Shown here: piece by piece, positions 8,489-17,015 of the stretch | How the letters are laid out: each line of letters begins with the position of its first letter | Position numbering within the stretch: the first letter of the stretch is position 1 | NCBI RefSeq assembly: GCF_002240055.1 | Contig: NZ_CP016753.1 | Span: 1,426,001-1,490,000 of the forward strand | Direction: 5' to 3' | DNA from: Leptotrichia sp. oral taxon 498 | GTDB taxonomy: Bacteria > Fusobacteriota > Fusobacteriia > Fusobacteriales > Leptotrichiaceae | DNA: 64,000 nucleotides | Notes under the pieces: model-generated | Databases searched by the model: none | Told to the model about the DNA's origin: nothing | The model's input: the letters and a program-made list of their open reading frames with translations, nothing else | Translations under genes and position numbers: made by a program

Positions 8489-9031
8489 ATGAAAATCTTT
8501 AGAAAAATTGCAATACTTTTTCTTTTGGTAAGTTTGGTGAATTTTGGTGTGTCAAATATCGAAGGGAAAATCGCTCAGATTAGGAAGGATTTTACGAATA
8601 CTAATGCTGTGAAAAATTATGTTATTAAGGAAGTTGAAGATTTAGAGCAAAGTACAGATGGCGGCGTTGTGAAGTATTATTTTCAAAATGGAGTTGTTAA
8701 AAAAATTGTGGCTGAACATTTTGGAGAAAGTTGGAATAGTTTGACAGAATATTATGTAAAAAATGGAAAAGTTTATTTTATTTTTGATAAGGCTGAAAAA
8801 TATAATGTGCCATACTATGTGGATTCTAAGTGGTATAAAGAAAATGAGATAAAAAATGGAGAAGTCTTTGATAAAAGAAAGTCGAAATTTTCTGAACAAC
8901 GATACTATTTTGATGAAAATGAAAAATTGATTCGGTATATTGGTGAGAATAAAAAAATTGTTGAAAATGGACAAAAATTGAAGGAAATTGAGAAAGATAT
9001 ATTGAAAGAATATTATAGAATAAAAAATTAA
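8489..9031 (+). CDS. Secreted protein of unknown function in the arg cluster
   Basis: The 180-residue protein starts with a signal peptide (MKIFRKIAILFLLVSLVNFGVSN). An ATG at 8456 is in frame, but AAAGGGGAG precedes 8489 and the signal peptide begins there. The mature part is rich in Lys, Glu and Tyr and has repeated Tyr/Phe-Asn-Gly-Lys-Val style strands (KYYFQNGVVKKI, YYVKNGKVYFIF, RYYFDENEKLIRY), like the toast-rack or MORN-like beta-repeat proteins of Fusobacteria. I do not recognise the family. It breaks the arg operon between argD and argF after a 251-base AT-rich gap with a possible weak promoter. Confidence 0.7.
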   Translation: MKIFRKIAILFLLVSLVNFGVSNIEGKIAQIRKDFTNTNAVKNYVIKEVEDLEQSTDGGVVKYYFQNGVVKKIVAEHFGESWNSLTEYYVKNGKVYFIFDKAEKYNVPYYVDSKWYKENEIKNGEVFDKRKSKFSEQRYYFDENEKLIRYIGENKKIVENGQKLKEIEKDILKEYYRIKN

Positions 9032-9128
9032 TATCAAGTTATAAAAATAAAAATTGGAAAAATTAAACAATAGCAAGGGACAGAATCTCTTGTCATAATA
9101 TGATAAAAATAAAAATTAAGGAGAAATT

Positions 9129-10130
9129 ATGTTAAGAGGAAAATCATTTTTAAAATTATTAGATTTTACAACGGAGGAATTACAGTATTTGCTGGATTTG
9201 GCGAAAAAATTGAAGATAGATAAGAAAAATGGGACTGAGAAAAAAACAATGATTGGAAAAAATATTGCTTTGATTTTTGAGAAAACTTCTACTAGAACGA
9301 GATGTGCGTTTGAAGTGGGAGCTTATGACCAAGGAGCAAATGTCACTTACATTGGGCCTTCTGCATCACAAATTGGAGATAAGGAATCTATGGAAGATAC
9401 GGCGAAAGTTTTGGGAAGATTTTATGATGGAATCGAATATCGAGGATACGGTCAGGAATTGGTCGAAACTTTGGCTGAACATTCGGGAGTGCCGGTTTGG
9501 AATGGACTTACAACTGAGTTTCATCCGACACAGGTTTTAGCGGATTTTTTGACTATTTTGGAAAAAAAGGGAACTTTGAAAGGAATTAAGTTTGCATATC
9601 TTGGGGATGGGAAAAATAATATGGCAAGTTCACTTATGATTGGTGCAGTAAAATTTGGGATGGATTTTACGATTGTTGCTCCAAAAGAATATTTTCCAGA
9701 TAAGGAACTGGCTGAAACTGCTTTGAAACTGGCTGAGGAAAATGGGGGACATGTTTCATTTACGGATGATAGGATTGGCGGAGTGAAGGATGCGGATGTT
9801 ATTTATACGGATGTGTGGGTGTCGATGGGAGAATCTTATAATGTATGGGAAGAAAGAATAAATAGACTTTCATATTATCAGGTAAATAGCGAGCTTATAA
9901 AACATGCAAAGGATGATTACTTGTTTATGCACTGTCTGCCTGCATTTCATGACTTGAATACAAAAGTTGCAAAGGAAATTGAGAAGAAGTACGGAATTAA
10001 GGAAATGGAAGTTACCGATGAAGTTTTTAGAAGTAAAAATTCTGTTGTATTTGATGAGGCGGAAAATCGGATGCATACAATAAAGGCTGTGATGGTGGCG
10101 ACATTGGGAGATAGAGAATATCCGATGTAA
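9129..10130 (+). CDS. argF: Ornithine carbamoyltransferase
   Basis: The enzyme transfers carbamoyl phosphate to ornithine to make citrulline. The 333-residue protein has [14 protein letters not shown] (carbamoyl-phosphate loop), [13 protein letters not shown], and HCLPAFHD with the catalytic cysteine. The sequence is close to catabolic or anabolic OTCs of Gram-positives, and no arcA or arcC lies nearby. With argCJBD it carries the pathway from glutamate to citrulline; argG and argH are not in this window. Confidence 0.94.
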   Translation: MLRGKSFLKLLDFTTEELQYLLDLAKKLKIDKKNGTEKKTMIGKNIALIFEKTSTRTRCAFEVGAYDQGANVTYIGPSASQIGDKESMEDTAKVLGRFYDGIEYRGYGQELVETLAEHSGVPVWNGLTTEFHPTQVLADFLTILEKKGTLKGIKFAYLGDGKNNMASSLMIGAVKFGMDFTIVAPKEYFPDKELAETALKLAEENGGHVSFTDDRIGGVKDADVIYTDVWVSMGESYNVWEERINRLSYYQVNSELIKHAKDDYLFMHCLPAFHDLNTKVAKEIEKKYGIKEMEVTDEVFRSKNSVVFDEAENRMHTIKAVMVATLGDREYPM

Positions 10131-10235
10131 TTTAAGAAAAAATGTATCTGATATATCGAAAAAATGCAGTGGTTATTTTATATTGAACTTAAATAAAATG
10201 GAATTTAAGAGTCAAATGAATAAATCGGAGTTTTA

Positions 10236-10833
10236 TTTAGAACTACAAAAAAAGGACTATTAAAAGAAAAAATTCCTTTTTCAAAACTTATAAAAAAATA
10301 TGGTAAGAGACTCAATTGTTCCAAAGTTATGTGCAGTTTTAGTAATTGGGTATATAACACCATATGTAGAATTAGGAAATAAAGGGCAAGGATTAGTTTC
10401 TGTTCCAACTTACTAATGCTGTTAACAATAATTACACTATTACTGTGGATAAAGGTAGTATTTTTTATTATAGAGGTCATAGTGCTTCAATGAAACCAAA
10501 AATTGTTTTTGAAAAAGATATTTTACCGAAAGGGAAACACGATGATTTGTCTAAACATATTCGTGGACAGAGAGAAAATTTTGCGTCTACTTCTTCAGAT
10601 TTTGATATTAGTGATAGTTTTGCTGGAAAAAATGGGTATAACTACATAATAGACACTGATAGAGGAATAAATACTGTAAAATTTTTTGGAGAAAGACATC
10701 CTTTTCCAGAACAAAAAGAATTTTCTATTCCTAATGGAATAAAAATACGGAAATAAAAGATGCTTATCAATATAAGGATAATCAAACTATTAAATATATA
10801 GAAAATCCTAATTATAAACAAAAAAATAATTAA
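10236..10833 (+). pseudogene. Decayed polymorphic-toxin C-terminus with ADP-ribosyltransferase domain
   Basis: Pieces of one protein appear in shifting frames. About 10240-10300 reads LLKEKIPFSKLIKKYG, 10300-10413 reads LVIGYITPYVELGNKGQG, 10397-10740 reads YYRGHS, FASTSSDFDISDSFAGKNGY and FPEQKEFSIPNGI, and 10741-10833 continues EIKDAYQYKDNQTIKYIENP after a one-base slip in an A5 run. The Arg of YRGHS, the STS strand and the Q-K-E of FPEQKEFSIP match the R-STS-(Q/E)xE scheme of cholera-toxin-like and scabin-like ADP-ribosyltransferases. At least two frameshifts and the lack of a 5' delivery region mean it is a relic of a contact-dependent or secreted toxin module. The longest single open stretch is 10445-10756. 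Confidence 0.6.
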
Positions 10834-10859
10834 AATTAATATTTTAAAAGGTGATTATA

Positions 10860-11285
10860 ATGGAAAATTTTTGGAAAAAAGAAGAAAGTAATATAGAAAT
10901 ACAAAATATTGAAATTTTAAACAATGGAAAAGTAGAAAAAAGTAAACTATTTTTATTAGAAATTGAAGATGAAATTAATTTGAAAATAGAAATTGAAAAT
11001 ATGGTATATTTTTCAAAAAGTGATAATATCTTTGATTCTGTTGTAGAATTACGAAAAAAATTAGAATTAAAAAACATTTATTTACTTTGTAATGCTTCGG
11101 TTATTAATGTTTATCCTTCTGGAATGCAAAAAGAATTTGGAGGGACAAAGGCGTATAAATTACAAATGGGAAAACAAGCAACTTTATCTGATGTAGTAGA
11201 TATTTTTGATTACGATAGTGAATTAAAAATTGGCAGTGTTAAGGAACAAGAAGAATTTTTTGAAAGTTGGATAGAAAGTTTTTAA
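10860..11285 (+). CDS. Candidate orphan immunity protein for the decayed toxin
   Basis: This 141-residue acidic protein starts at the ATG after AAAAGGTGA, 26 bases past the toxin relic. It has no signal peptide or membrane segment. The C-terminal half (GGTKAYKLQMGKQATLSDVVDIFD, then an acidic FFESWIESF) is typical of small cytosolic immunity proteins found after toxin modules. I assign the role from position and character only; no family was recognised with certainty. Confidence 0.45.
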   Translation: MENFWKKEESNIEIQNIEILNNGKVEKSKLFLLEIEDEINLKIEIENMVYFSKSDNIFDSVVELRKKLELKNIYLLCNASVINVYPSGMQKEFGGTKAYKLQMGKQATLSDVVDIFDYDSELKIGSVKEQEEFFESWIESF

Positions 11286-11457
11286 TGAGAAATTGTTATT
11301 TTGCGTTAAGACATATTACCAAATATGAACAAAAATAACAATACATTGTCAATACAACGAAACCATAGAGAAAGTTTAAAATGAAATTTACCAAAATAAT
11401 AAAGAAATATACTTAATCCAAATAAAATATTTCAAACTAAGAAGGAAATAATAAAAA

Positions 11458-11994
11458 ATGGAGAAAAATAGTCTTGAAGAATTGAAAAAATTAATGTTGA
11501 AAAAATATAGAAAAGAAATAAGCTTTCAACAATTACAAAAGGAATTTTTAAAAAATGATGATGAAAGAATAGAGTATATAAAAACAGAGTTGGAAAAAGC
11601 ATATTATGAAAAAAATGGAAAAAGTATAAATACTCTGATTTTAGCAATATATATGTTTGAATTATATAGTGAAAAATTTGTTGATATTTTATGTAAATTA
11701 ACAAAAGAAGAATGGCACGAAAAACATGAAGATATAGTGTTTTATCTTCAGCAAATGGAATTACCTTCTACGATAGATTGCATTTATGAATTAGCAATTT
11801 CGAATTTTGAAAAATACCGTTGGGATGATAATTTTGCACTGGTCAGAAAATGCTGTTTTGCTTTAGGAGATATAAATACTCCTAAGGCGAAAGAAAAACT
11901 GGAACTATTGTTGCAAAGTGATGAAGAAATGATAAGAAAACATGCAATGGAGCAGTTGAAGAGATGTGATTTCACAAATAAAGATGTTGAATGA
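11458..11994 (+). CDS. HEAT-repeat-like protein, possible immunity protein
   Basis: The 178-residue, all-helical protein has a C-terminal HEAT-like unit (FALVRKCCFALGDINTPKAKEKLELLLQSDEEMIRKHAMEQLKRCD). Proteins of this size with HEAT repeats are common downstream of polymorphic toxins in Fusobacteria and Bacteroidetes and probably act as immunity proteins. A 172-base gap before it contains an 11-bp inverted repeat (ATTGTTATTTT / AAAATAACAAT) without a clear T tail. The stop codon is four bases before an ATG just upstream of the DUF4291 fragment. Confidence 0.5.
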   Translation: MEKNSLEELKKLMLKKYRKEISFQQLQKEFLKNDDERIEYIKTELEKAYYEKNGKSINTLILAIYMFELYSEKFVDILCKLTKEEWHEKHEDIVFYLQQMELPSTIDCIYELAISNFEKYRWDDNFALVRKCCFALGDINTPKAKEKLELLLQSDEEMIRKHAMEQLKRCDFTNKDVE

Positions 11995-12005
11995 AAGGAT
12001 TAATT

Positions 12006-12257
12006 ATGAAAAAAGAAGAGGAAAGAAATATTTATGCTGTATTTGATGATAAAACAATAAGAGTTTATCAGGCGTATAACAATGAAATAGCGGATGAGAC
12101 TTTAAAATTAGGAAGGTTTGGAAGCAAGTTCAGTTTAAACAGAATGACTTGGATAAAACCGTCGTTTCTCTGGATGATGTATCGTTTAAATTTTATTTAC
12201 AGTTTAAATACTTGTTTTTGTTTGTTTCTATTTTATCAAAAAAAGTCAAAACTTTAA
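12006..12257 (+). pseudogene. DUF4291 gene, 5' fragment interrupted by the prophage
   Basis: The frame encodes the N-terminal third of a DUF4291 protein: RNIYAVFDDKTIRVYQAYN and MTWIKPSFLWMMYR. After the codon for Arg at 12184-12186 the sequence changes to phage DNA and runs 23 unrelated residues to a stop. The missing remainder, starting MMYRSGWAAKQGQERIL, is found at 57509-57919. Fusing them at the shared bases restores a normal length of about 190-200 residues. The start at 12006 has AAGGA ahead of it. DUF4291 has no well-established biochemical role. Confidence 0.88.
12173..12181. other. attL core
   Basis: GATGATGTA is shared with 57508-57516. It is followed by T versus C and then CG at both sites, so the homologous block is 12 bases with one mismatch. 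It lies in the WMMYR codons of the DUF4291 gene. Confidence 0.75.
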
Positions 12258-12279
12258 ATTTTTGAATATTTTCATAAAA

Positions 12280-12304
12280 AAACAGTACCTTTTTAGTACT
12301 GTTT
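12280..12304 (-). terminator. Integrase terminator, overlapping a 17-base end repeat
   Basis: AAACAGTAC and GTACTGTTT form a 9-bp stem directly after the integrase stop at 12305. On the minus strand it is followed by seven T. Bases 12284-12300 (AGTACCTTTTTAGTACT) recur exactly at 57426-57442 near the other prophage end. Confidence 0.75.
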
Positions 12305-13354
12305 CTATAAGCTATTTAGTATATCTTTTATCAAATCATCGTCTTCTTTTAGAACATGTGAATATATATCTAAAGTAGTAGATACTCTTTCATGTCCTAA
12401 TCTTCTTGAAAGCGATACTATATTAACACCTTTTGATAATAAAAAAGTTGCATGAGAATGTCTTAAGTCATGAACTCTAATTTTTTTCAAATTGGCTTTT
12501 TTAGAATAGACATTTACATCATTTTGAAATTTAAACTTTGTAAATCCTTCAAATAGTCTAGTTTTTGGAGTGGGTTTATACAATACTTTGATATACTCTT
12601 GTATAATGTCTATAACAAATTTAGGGCAATCAATGGTTCTTTTGGACTTAGGAGTTTTTGGAGTTGATATGACATCAGTTCTTTTTATTCTTTGAAAAGT
12701 TTTATTTATTCTTATTTTACATTTCTCAAAATCTATATCTGAAATCGTTAGTGCTAACATCTCCCCTATTCTCATACCTGTATAGAACAGTATATTGAAT
12801 CCAACCACGGCTTCTTTTTTATGTTTGATTGCTTCTATAAATTGTTTAAATTCGTCTAACGTCCATATGTTCATTTCTCCAGCGTTCTTTTTTCCAATTC
12901 TCCCAGCCGCTGAACAAGGATTTTTATTTAAATTATAAAATTTAACTGCATAATTTAATATAGCAACAAGTTGTTCGTGAATAGCCCTTAGATACGTTTG
13001 AGCAAGATTCCCTTTTATTAGTTCATTTTGCCATTTTCTAACCAGTAAGGGAGTTATTTCTTTTATCTTATATTTTTTAAAAAACGGCAATATCTTTTTA
13101 TCAAAAATATATGTTTTACTTTCTATCGTGCTTGGTTTTAATCTATTTTTTTGATCATCCATATAAGATTTATATAGATTTTCAAATGTTATCTCAGTAT
13201 CGGACACAAAAGAATTTATGTAATTTCTTTCATATTCCATTGCTTCTTGTTTTTTGCTAAATCCCATTTTTTTAACTTTTTTAGAAATTCCATTTTCTTT
13301 TACATAAAAAGAAACATACCATTTTTTGCTTTTTTTATCTTTATATGCTGGCAT
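12305..13354 (-). CDS. int: Prophage tyrosine-recombinase integrase
   Basis: The 349-residue protein has the usual phage integrase domains: an AP2-like arm-binding domain (about 1-50, AYKDKKSKKWYVSFYV), a core-binding SAM-like domain (about 55-155), and a catalytic domain with TGMRIGEML (Arg195), HDLRHSHATFLL (His295, Arg298), LGHERVSTTLDIYSH and Tyr331. The start at 13354 is favoured over the GTG at 13363 because it has a fair GGAAAG site. It lies immediately inside attL and should recombine the core within DUF4291. The N-terminal arm domain fits the tandem TTTAGTAC-type repeats near the right end. Confidence 0.93.
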   Translation of the reverse strand: MPAYKDKKSKKWYVSFYVKENGISKKVKKMGFSKKQEAMEYERNYINSFVSDTEITFENLYKSYMDDQKNRLKPSTIESKTYIFDKKILPFFKKYKIKEITPLLVRKWQNELIKGNLAQTYLRAIHEQLVAILNYAVKFYNLNKNPCSAAGRIGKKNAGEMNIWTLDEFKQFIEAIKHKKEAVVGFNILFYTGMRIGEMLALTISDIDFEKCKIRINKTFQRIKRTDVISTPKTPKSKRTIDCPKFVIDIIQEYIKVLYKPTPKTRLFEGFTKFKFQNDVNVYSKKANLKKIRVHDLRHSHATFLLSKGVNIVSLSRRLGHERVSTTLDIYSHVLKEDDDLIKDILNSL

Positions 13355-13359
13355 AAAAA

Positions 13360-13536
13360 TCACTTTCCTATATTGTAACGTTCATTGAAGTATTTGGCAT
13401 TTACTTTTCCTTGTTGTGTTAAAAATCCTTTTTCTCTCAACTCTCCGTTCAATTTTCTTATAATCTTATATGCCTTACCCTCTTTAACACCAATTATTTT
13501 CATAATATCTTGACATTCATAAAACCATTTTTTCAT
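13360..13536 (-). CDS. Small helix-turn-helix protein, probable excisionase
   Basis: This 58-residue protein reads MKKWFYECQDIMKIIGVKE at the start, then GKAYKIIRKLNGELREKG. It matches the small winged-helix proteins often placed directly upstream of integrases in Gram-positive-type integrative elements (excisionase or directionality factor). GGAGG lies four bases before the chosen ATG. Its stop overlaps the region just before the integrase start, so the two are co-translated. The role is inferred from position and fold. Confidence 0.65.
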   Translation of the reverse strand: MKKWFYECQDIMKIIGVKEGKAYKIIRKLNGELREKGFLTQQGKVNAKYFNERYNIGK

Positions 13537-13708
13537 CATTCCTCCATTCTGTCATATCAAAGTAATTCGATATGACACAATCTTTCAAAATGTGTTTAGC
13601 AGTTTCTTCAAATGTTGAACTGCTAAAACTTTCATCTTCTATTTCTTCTCTGTCAATATAAATTGAATCTTATTTCATTTTCAATTTTGATTTTGTGTAT
13701 TTTAGCAT
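13517..13708 (-). pseudogene. Short frameshifted phage gene
   Basis: A coherent acidic segment (YIDREEIEDESFSSSTFEE, then KHILKDCVISNYFDMTEW) is open to 13517 but has an in-frame stop at 13670-13672, only 12 codons after the ATG at 13708. Reading the other frame upstream gives a plausible KIKIENEIRFNLY, so a single base change near 13660 probably broke a gene of about 60 codons. It overlaps the start of the excisionase-like gene by 20 bases. Confidence 0.35.
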
Positions 13709-13714
13709 ATTTTA

Positions 13715-14182
13715 TCAATTGTTTTCCTCCAACAAGTTTTTGTTTTCATAAATGTTTCCAACAATCCACCAACCATCCATTATCGTATTTTCAGGTTGTA
13801 AAATCGGAATATTACGTGCTTTTATCAATTCTTGTGTAAATTCTTTGCATTCATCTATTTCATAATCGTCATCTTCCAAAATGTGACCATCTACTATTTT
13901 GAAACCATTTAATATGCCACCGCATTCTCTATCATCATTTCCAAAACCTATTAATTGCAGAAAAATTCCGTTTTCGTTCGATGATAATAAAATATCCCCT
14001 TCATAAATTTCTTTGCCATTTTTATCTTTTACCCCTGTATATTGCATTAAGTCTTGCATTCTGAAAAGGTGAAATGTTCCGTTCTCTTTAATTGATATTT
14101 CTTTATTTTCCAAGTGCAACGATGAAACTTTCATCATTTTTTCGTTTTCTTTATCCCAAGCTCTAAATTTTATTTCTCTCAT
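13715..14182 (-). CDS. YopX-family phage protein
   Basis: The 155-residue protein has the YopX signature MREIKFRAWDKENEKMM at the N-terminus, followed by MQYTGVKDKNGKEIYEGDILL and a C-terminal VGNIYENKNLL. YopX proteins occur in the early regions of many phages; the function is unknown. The start at 14182 has GGGAGG eight bases before it, and an upstream in-frame start at 14197 overlaps the neighbouring gene. Confidence 0.88.
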   Translation of the reverse strand: MREIKFRAWDKENEKMMKVSSLHLENKEISIKENGTFHLFRMQDLMQYTGVKDKNGKEIYEGDILLSSNENGIFLQLIGFGNDDRECGGILNGFKIVDGHILEDDDYEIDECKEFTQELIKARNIPILQPENTIMDGWWIVGNIYENKNLLEENN

Positions 14183-14367
14183 TGTGCGTCCTCCCACTTC
14201 TCTAAATTCATTTCGGGATCATAAAATCTCATTTCCGAGCCGTCTTTAAATTCGAGGAATAGAATAGGATTTAAAATTGTCCATCCGCCCGTCATTAGTT
14301 TTCTTGCTTCAACTCTGAAGCCTTTTAAGTTTTCTTTTAAATATTTTTCTACATTTTCTCTTTCCAT
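14179..14367 (-). CDS. Small hypothetical early phage protein
   Basis: The 62-residue protein (MERENVEKYLKENLKGF at the start, an aromatic C-terminal half with RFYDPEMNLEKWED) overlaps the YopX gene by four bases in the leftward operon. GGAGG precedes the ATG. I do not recognise a family. Confidence 0.6.
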   Translation of the reverse strand: MERENVEKYLKENLKGFRVEARKLMTGGWTILNPILFLEFKDGSEMRFYDPEMNLEKWEDAQ

Positions 14368-14408
14368 TTTTATCCTCCTTTTTCTCTCAATTAACCCTCT
14401 TTTTTATA

Positions 14409-15131
14409 TTAAAATGGATTTCCATCATCTTCATTTTCTGATATAACTTCAACAGCCTCTTCTATGTTATCATTAGAGTAAGATTCGGCTACTTGAACTG
14501 GCGTATTGTCTAGTTCGCTTTCATTCACTCCTATTTCCTCAGCTTCATACATTCCGTCAAGGTCTTCAATAAATGCTTCTCTTAATGCTTGAGCCTTTGC
14601 TACCTTAGTTATCATTGTAACTGGTTTATTTTCCCAGTTTGTATTAGGTTTTCCGTCACTTTTTCTTTGTACATATTCGTCAAAATTGACTTCTACTGTT
14701 ACAGGATTTTCCCAATTTTTACGATAAACTGTACACCAGGCACCAATTATTTCCTCTTTGCTTTTTACATAAATTGTTCCATCTCTTTTTTCTAGTTCTC
14801 CAGTATCTTTTTTTAAAATCCATAACCCTGTTTTTTTACCATTGTAATCTTTATGCTTGATTGCTCTTTTTTCTAATGCATCTCTTGATACAACCATTGC
14901 GGCAGGTTGAGTTCCGTATTTTATTAAGTATACTTCTTTTACAAAAGGATTCAATTTTCTTGCTCTACACAAGTGCATGAAATAATTAATTTCTTGATCC
15001 GTAATATTTCCATTTCCATTTACTAAGTAATTTTTTACGATTGCAGGACTTAACTTTACTTCTTCATTTCCTACTGTAAATGTCATTAATTGGTTTTGTC
15101 TTCTGTTATTTTCATTTCCTAGTCTTCCCAT
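14409..15131 (-). CDS. RecT/Bet-family single-strand annealing protein
   Basis: This 240-residue protein anneals single-stranded DNA during phage recombination and repair. The Bet/RecT features are LSPAIVKNYLVNGNGNITDQE, FMHLCRARKLNPFVKEVYLIKYG, and WENKPVTMITKVAKAQALREAF. The C-terminal tail is acidic and variable. It is the partner of the YqaJ-type exonuclease at 16073, with the DUF1351 gene between them, forming a lambda-Red-like module. Confidence 0.9.
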   Translation of the reverse strand: MGRLGNENNRRQNQLMTFTVGNEEVKLSPAIVKNYLVNGNGNITDQEINYFMHLCRARKLNPFVKEVYLIKYGTQPAAMVVSRDALEKRAIKHKDYNGKKTGLWILKKDTGELEKRDGTIYVKSKEEIIGAWCTVYRKNWENPVTVEVNFDEYVQRKSDGKPNTNWENKPVTMITKVAKAQALREAFIEDLDGMYEAEEIGVNESELDNTPVQVAESYSNDNIEEAVEVISENEDDGNPF

Positions 15132-15143
15132 TTTTATATCCTC

Positions 15144-16064
15144 CTAAATTTGTTTGCTTGATATTTTTTCAGTTTCAATTCCTAGTCTGTCCGCTTCTTT
15201 TTTCAACATTATTAGAAAACTTAACGGAGCATTCATAAATCTTATTGTTGTATCATAATATTTTTCTTTTTTAGTAGTTTCCATGTTCTGCAGTTCGATT
15301 TGAACAATTTGTTGCTTTTTGATTTCTTCAATTTCTTTTTGTTTTTGAATTTCAGCTTCTTCTATTGCTCTTTGTTTTTCTTCCTCAGCTTTTTGTCTTA
15401 AATTTGCCTCTGTCTGCTTGATTTCGTTCTTCTTGCTTTCAATTTTTTCAGTAATAACGTTATAATCCTCAGTCATTAAAAATTTCATTGATTCAAAAGT
15501 TATCATAAATTCAATTTCTGAATTTGCCTTTGCAATTTGTGAATTTATGAAGTCTTGTTTTTTCTCAAGCTCATCATATTGTTTTTGTACTTCGTTCTCA
15601 ATTTTCTTGAAAGTAAATGATTTATCTAGCCATTTGTCATTCCATTCCAGGAAAATTTTTAATCCTGGGTTTCTTGTGAAGATGTTATTTATTTTCTTCT
15701 GTACTTCAACTTTCTTTTCTTCCCTTATTTTTTCATCATATCCTTTAAGTTGTTCGCCAATAAAGTTTGATATTCCCTTTACTTCTTTTTCATAAGTTTT
15801 AAGAGTATCAATGAGTATTTCGATATCAGCATTTGCCTTTTTCTGTATTTTCTTTCTCTCATCACTTATTTTCTTCTCAAGTTTATTTAATTTAGTTCTT
15901 TCTGATTTAGCTATATCAATATCATCTTCAGTAACGATCCAGCCTTCGTATTTCTGCTTAACAATTTTCATAAAGCTTTTCAAGTCATCAATATTACTTG
16001 AAACTTTAGCTGGCACAAGTTCTGTCACTTCAAACTCAATTACTTGTAATTCCTGTGTTCCCAT
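15144..16064 (-). CDS. DUF1351 protein, coiled-coil phage recombination accessory
   Basis: The 306-residue protein has long Lys/Glu-rich coiled coils (about residues 50-100 and 195-260, including KAEEEKQRAIEEAEIQKQKE). DUF1351 proteins are regularly found between the exonuclease and annealing genes in temperate phages. No enzymatic motif is seen. It is co-directional and closely spaced (9-13 bases) with both neighbours. Confidence 0.8.
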   Translation of the reverse strand: MGTQELQVIEFEVTELVPAKVSSNIDDLKSFMKIVKQKYEGWIVTEDDIDIAKSERTKLNKLEKKISDERKKIQKKANADIEILIDTLKTYEKEVKGISNFIGEQLKGYDEKIREEKKVEVQKKINNIFTRNPGLKIFLEWNDKWLDKSFTFKKIENEVQKQYDELEKKQDFINSQIAKANSEIEFMITFESMKFLMTEDYNVITEKIESKKNEIKQTEANLRQKAEEEKQRAIEEAEIQKQKEIEEIKKQQIVQIELQNMETTKKEKYYDTTIRFMNAPLSFLIMLKKEADRLGIETEKISSKQI

Positions 16065-16072
16065 TTTTCCTC

Positions 16073-16720
16073 CTATATTACTAATCTTCTTTTTGATGGT
16101 GGCTCGATATCATTAAGTATAAACGAATTGAACCATATCTCTTTTTTTATAATTTCTTTTATATCTTCCTCATCACGTTCAATAAAATATTGTTTGATTT
16201 CATGTTTATTATTTGCAAAAGCTAATTTTATATCAGCATATAATATTGCATATTTCCAACCAGTTACGTATAGATAATGTTGAATTTGTAAATAATATTC
16301 AATTGGAATATCATTTTGCCATTTATCCTTGTAAATTTGATATGAATGGCATGTTGTCGTCTTAATTTCTAGAACTCCCATTTCTCCCTGTTCGTTTTTC
16401 AATGTTCCGTCAAGATTGGCACTCATAAAACCAAATTTAAGGCTCTCAAGCGTTTTTTCGAGTTTATCCACAGTATAATTAGGGTTGTTGATTTTAAAGT
16501 GTTCTATAAGTAAATTTTCACTTAATTTTCCACGTTGTATTGCCTTGTTATCGCTCAGATCTTCCTGTTCACGCCTGCCTGTTTTTTCTTCCCATAAAGT
16601 TACAAGATTTTTATATTCATTGTACCCCATTATAACACTTACATCGCTTCCGCCAATGTGCTTTTGCCTTATGTTATGCCATTCATTTTCATTTCTGTAA
16701 CTTATTTCTTTGCATTTCAT
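16073..16720 (-). CDS. YqaJ-like viral exonuclease
   Basis: The 215-residue protein belongs to the YqaJ/lambda-exonuclease PD-(D/E)xK superfamily. It shows IRQKHIGGSDVSVIMGYNEY, the GKLSENLLIEHF helix with a conserved Glu, GFMSANLDGTL with the active-site Asp, LEIKTTT (the ExK motif) and YYLQIQHYLYVTGW. It resects double-stranded DNA ends for the RecT/Bet protein downstream. Confidence 0.9.
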   Translation of the reverse strand: MKCKEISYRNENEWHNIRQKHIGGSDVSVIMGYNEYKNLVTLWEEKTGRREQEDLSDNKAIQRGKLSENLLIEHFKINNPNYTVDKLEKTLESLKFGFMSANLDGTLKNEQGEMGVLEIKTTTCHSYQIYKDKWQNDIPIEYYLQIQHYLYVTGWKYAILYADIKLAFANNKHEIKQYFIERDEEDIKEIIKKEIWFNSFILNDIEPPSKRRLVI

Positions 16721-16738
16721 ATTTCTCCTTTCCCCCGC

Positions 16739-17014
16739 CTATTTACAAGACCCTTTCATTTCTTTCAATTTTTTTATTAAATTATTTAATTTTTCAACAC
16801 AATCGTCTTTGTCTAAATATAAATAACTTTCATTCATTTTTTTTCTTCCTTCTTCAGTTTTTATCCAGTGTTCCCACCCGCTTTCATAAGCGTGAACACA
16901 AATTTCATTTGTATGACCAGAAAACTCAACAAAAATTGTATTTTTTTCTCTTGAGTTTATTTCAAGAGCTAAATCCATTATTTTCATCACTTTTTCCTTA
17001 ATTTCTTTTTTCAT
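16739..17014 (-). CDS. Hypothetical early phage protein
   Basis: The 91-residue protein begins with a Lys-rich amphipathic helix, followed by a His/Trp-containing middle (FSGHTNEICVHAYESGWEHW) and a C-terminal helix (VEKLNNLIKKLKEMKG). It starts one base past the stop of the preceding gene. No family was recognised. Confidence 0.6.
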   Translation of the reverse strand: MKKEIKEKVMKIMDLALEINSREKNTIFVEFSGHTNEICVHAYESGWEHWIKTEEGRKKMNESYLYLDKDDCVEKLNNLIKKLKEMKGSCK

Positions 17015-17015
17015 C

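Noticed and set aside
10205..10480. 91-codon minus-strand frame in the toxin relic
   Set aside because: The plus-strand fragments match a recognisable toxin domain, so the minus frame is a shadow.
12150..12200. tRNA gene as the integration target
   Set aside because: No tRNA-like sequence is near either end. The target is clearly the DUF4291 coding sequence.
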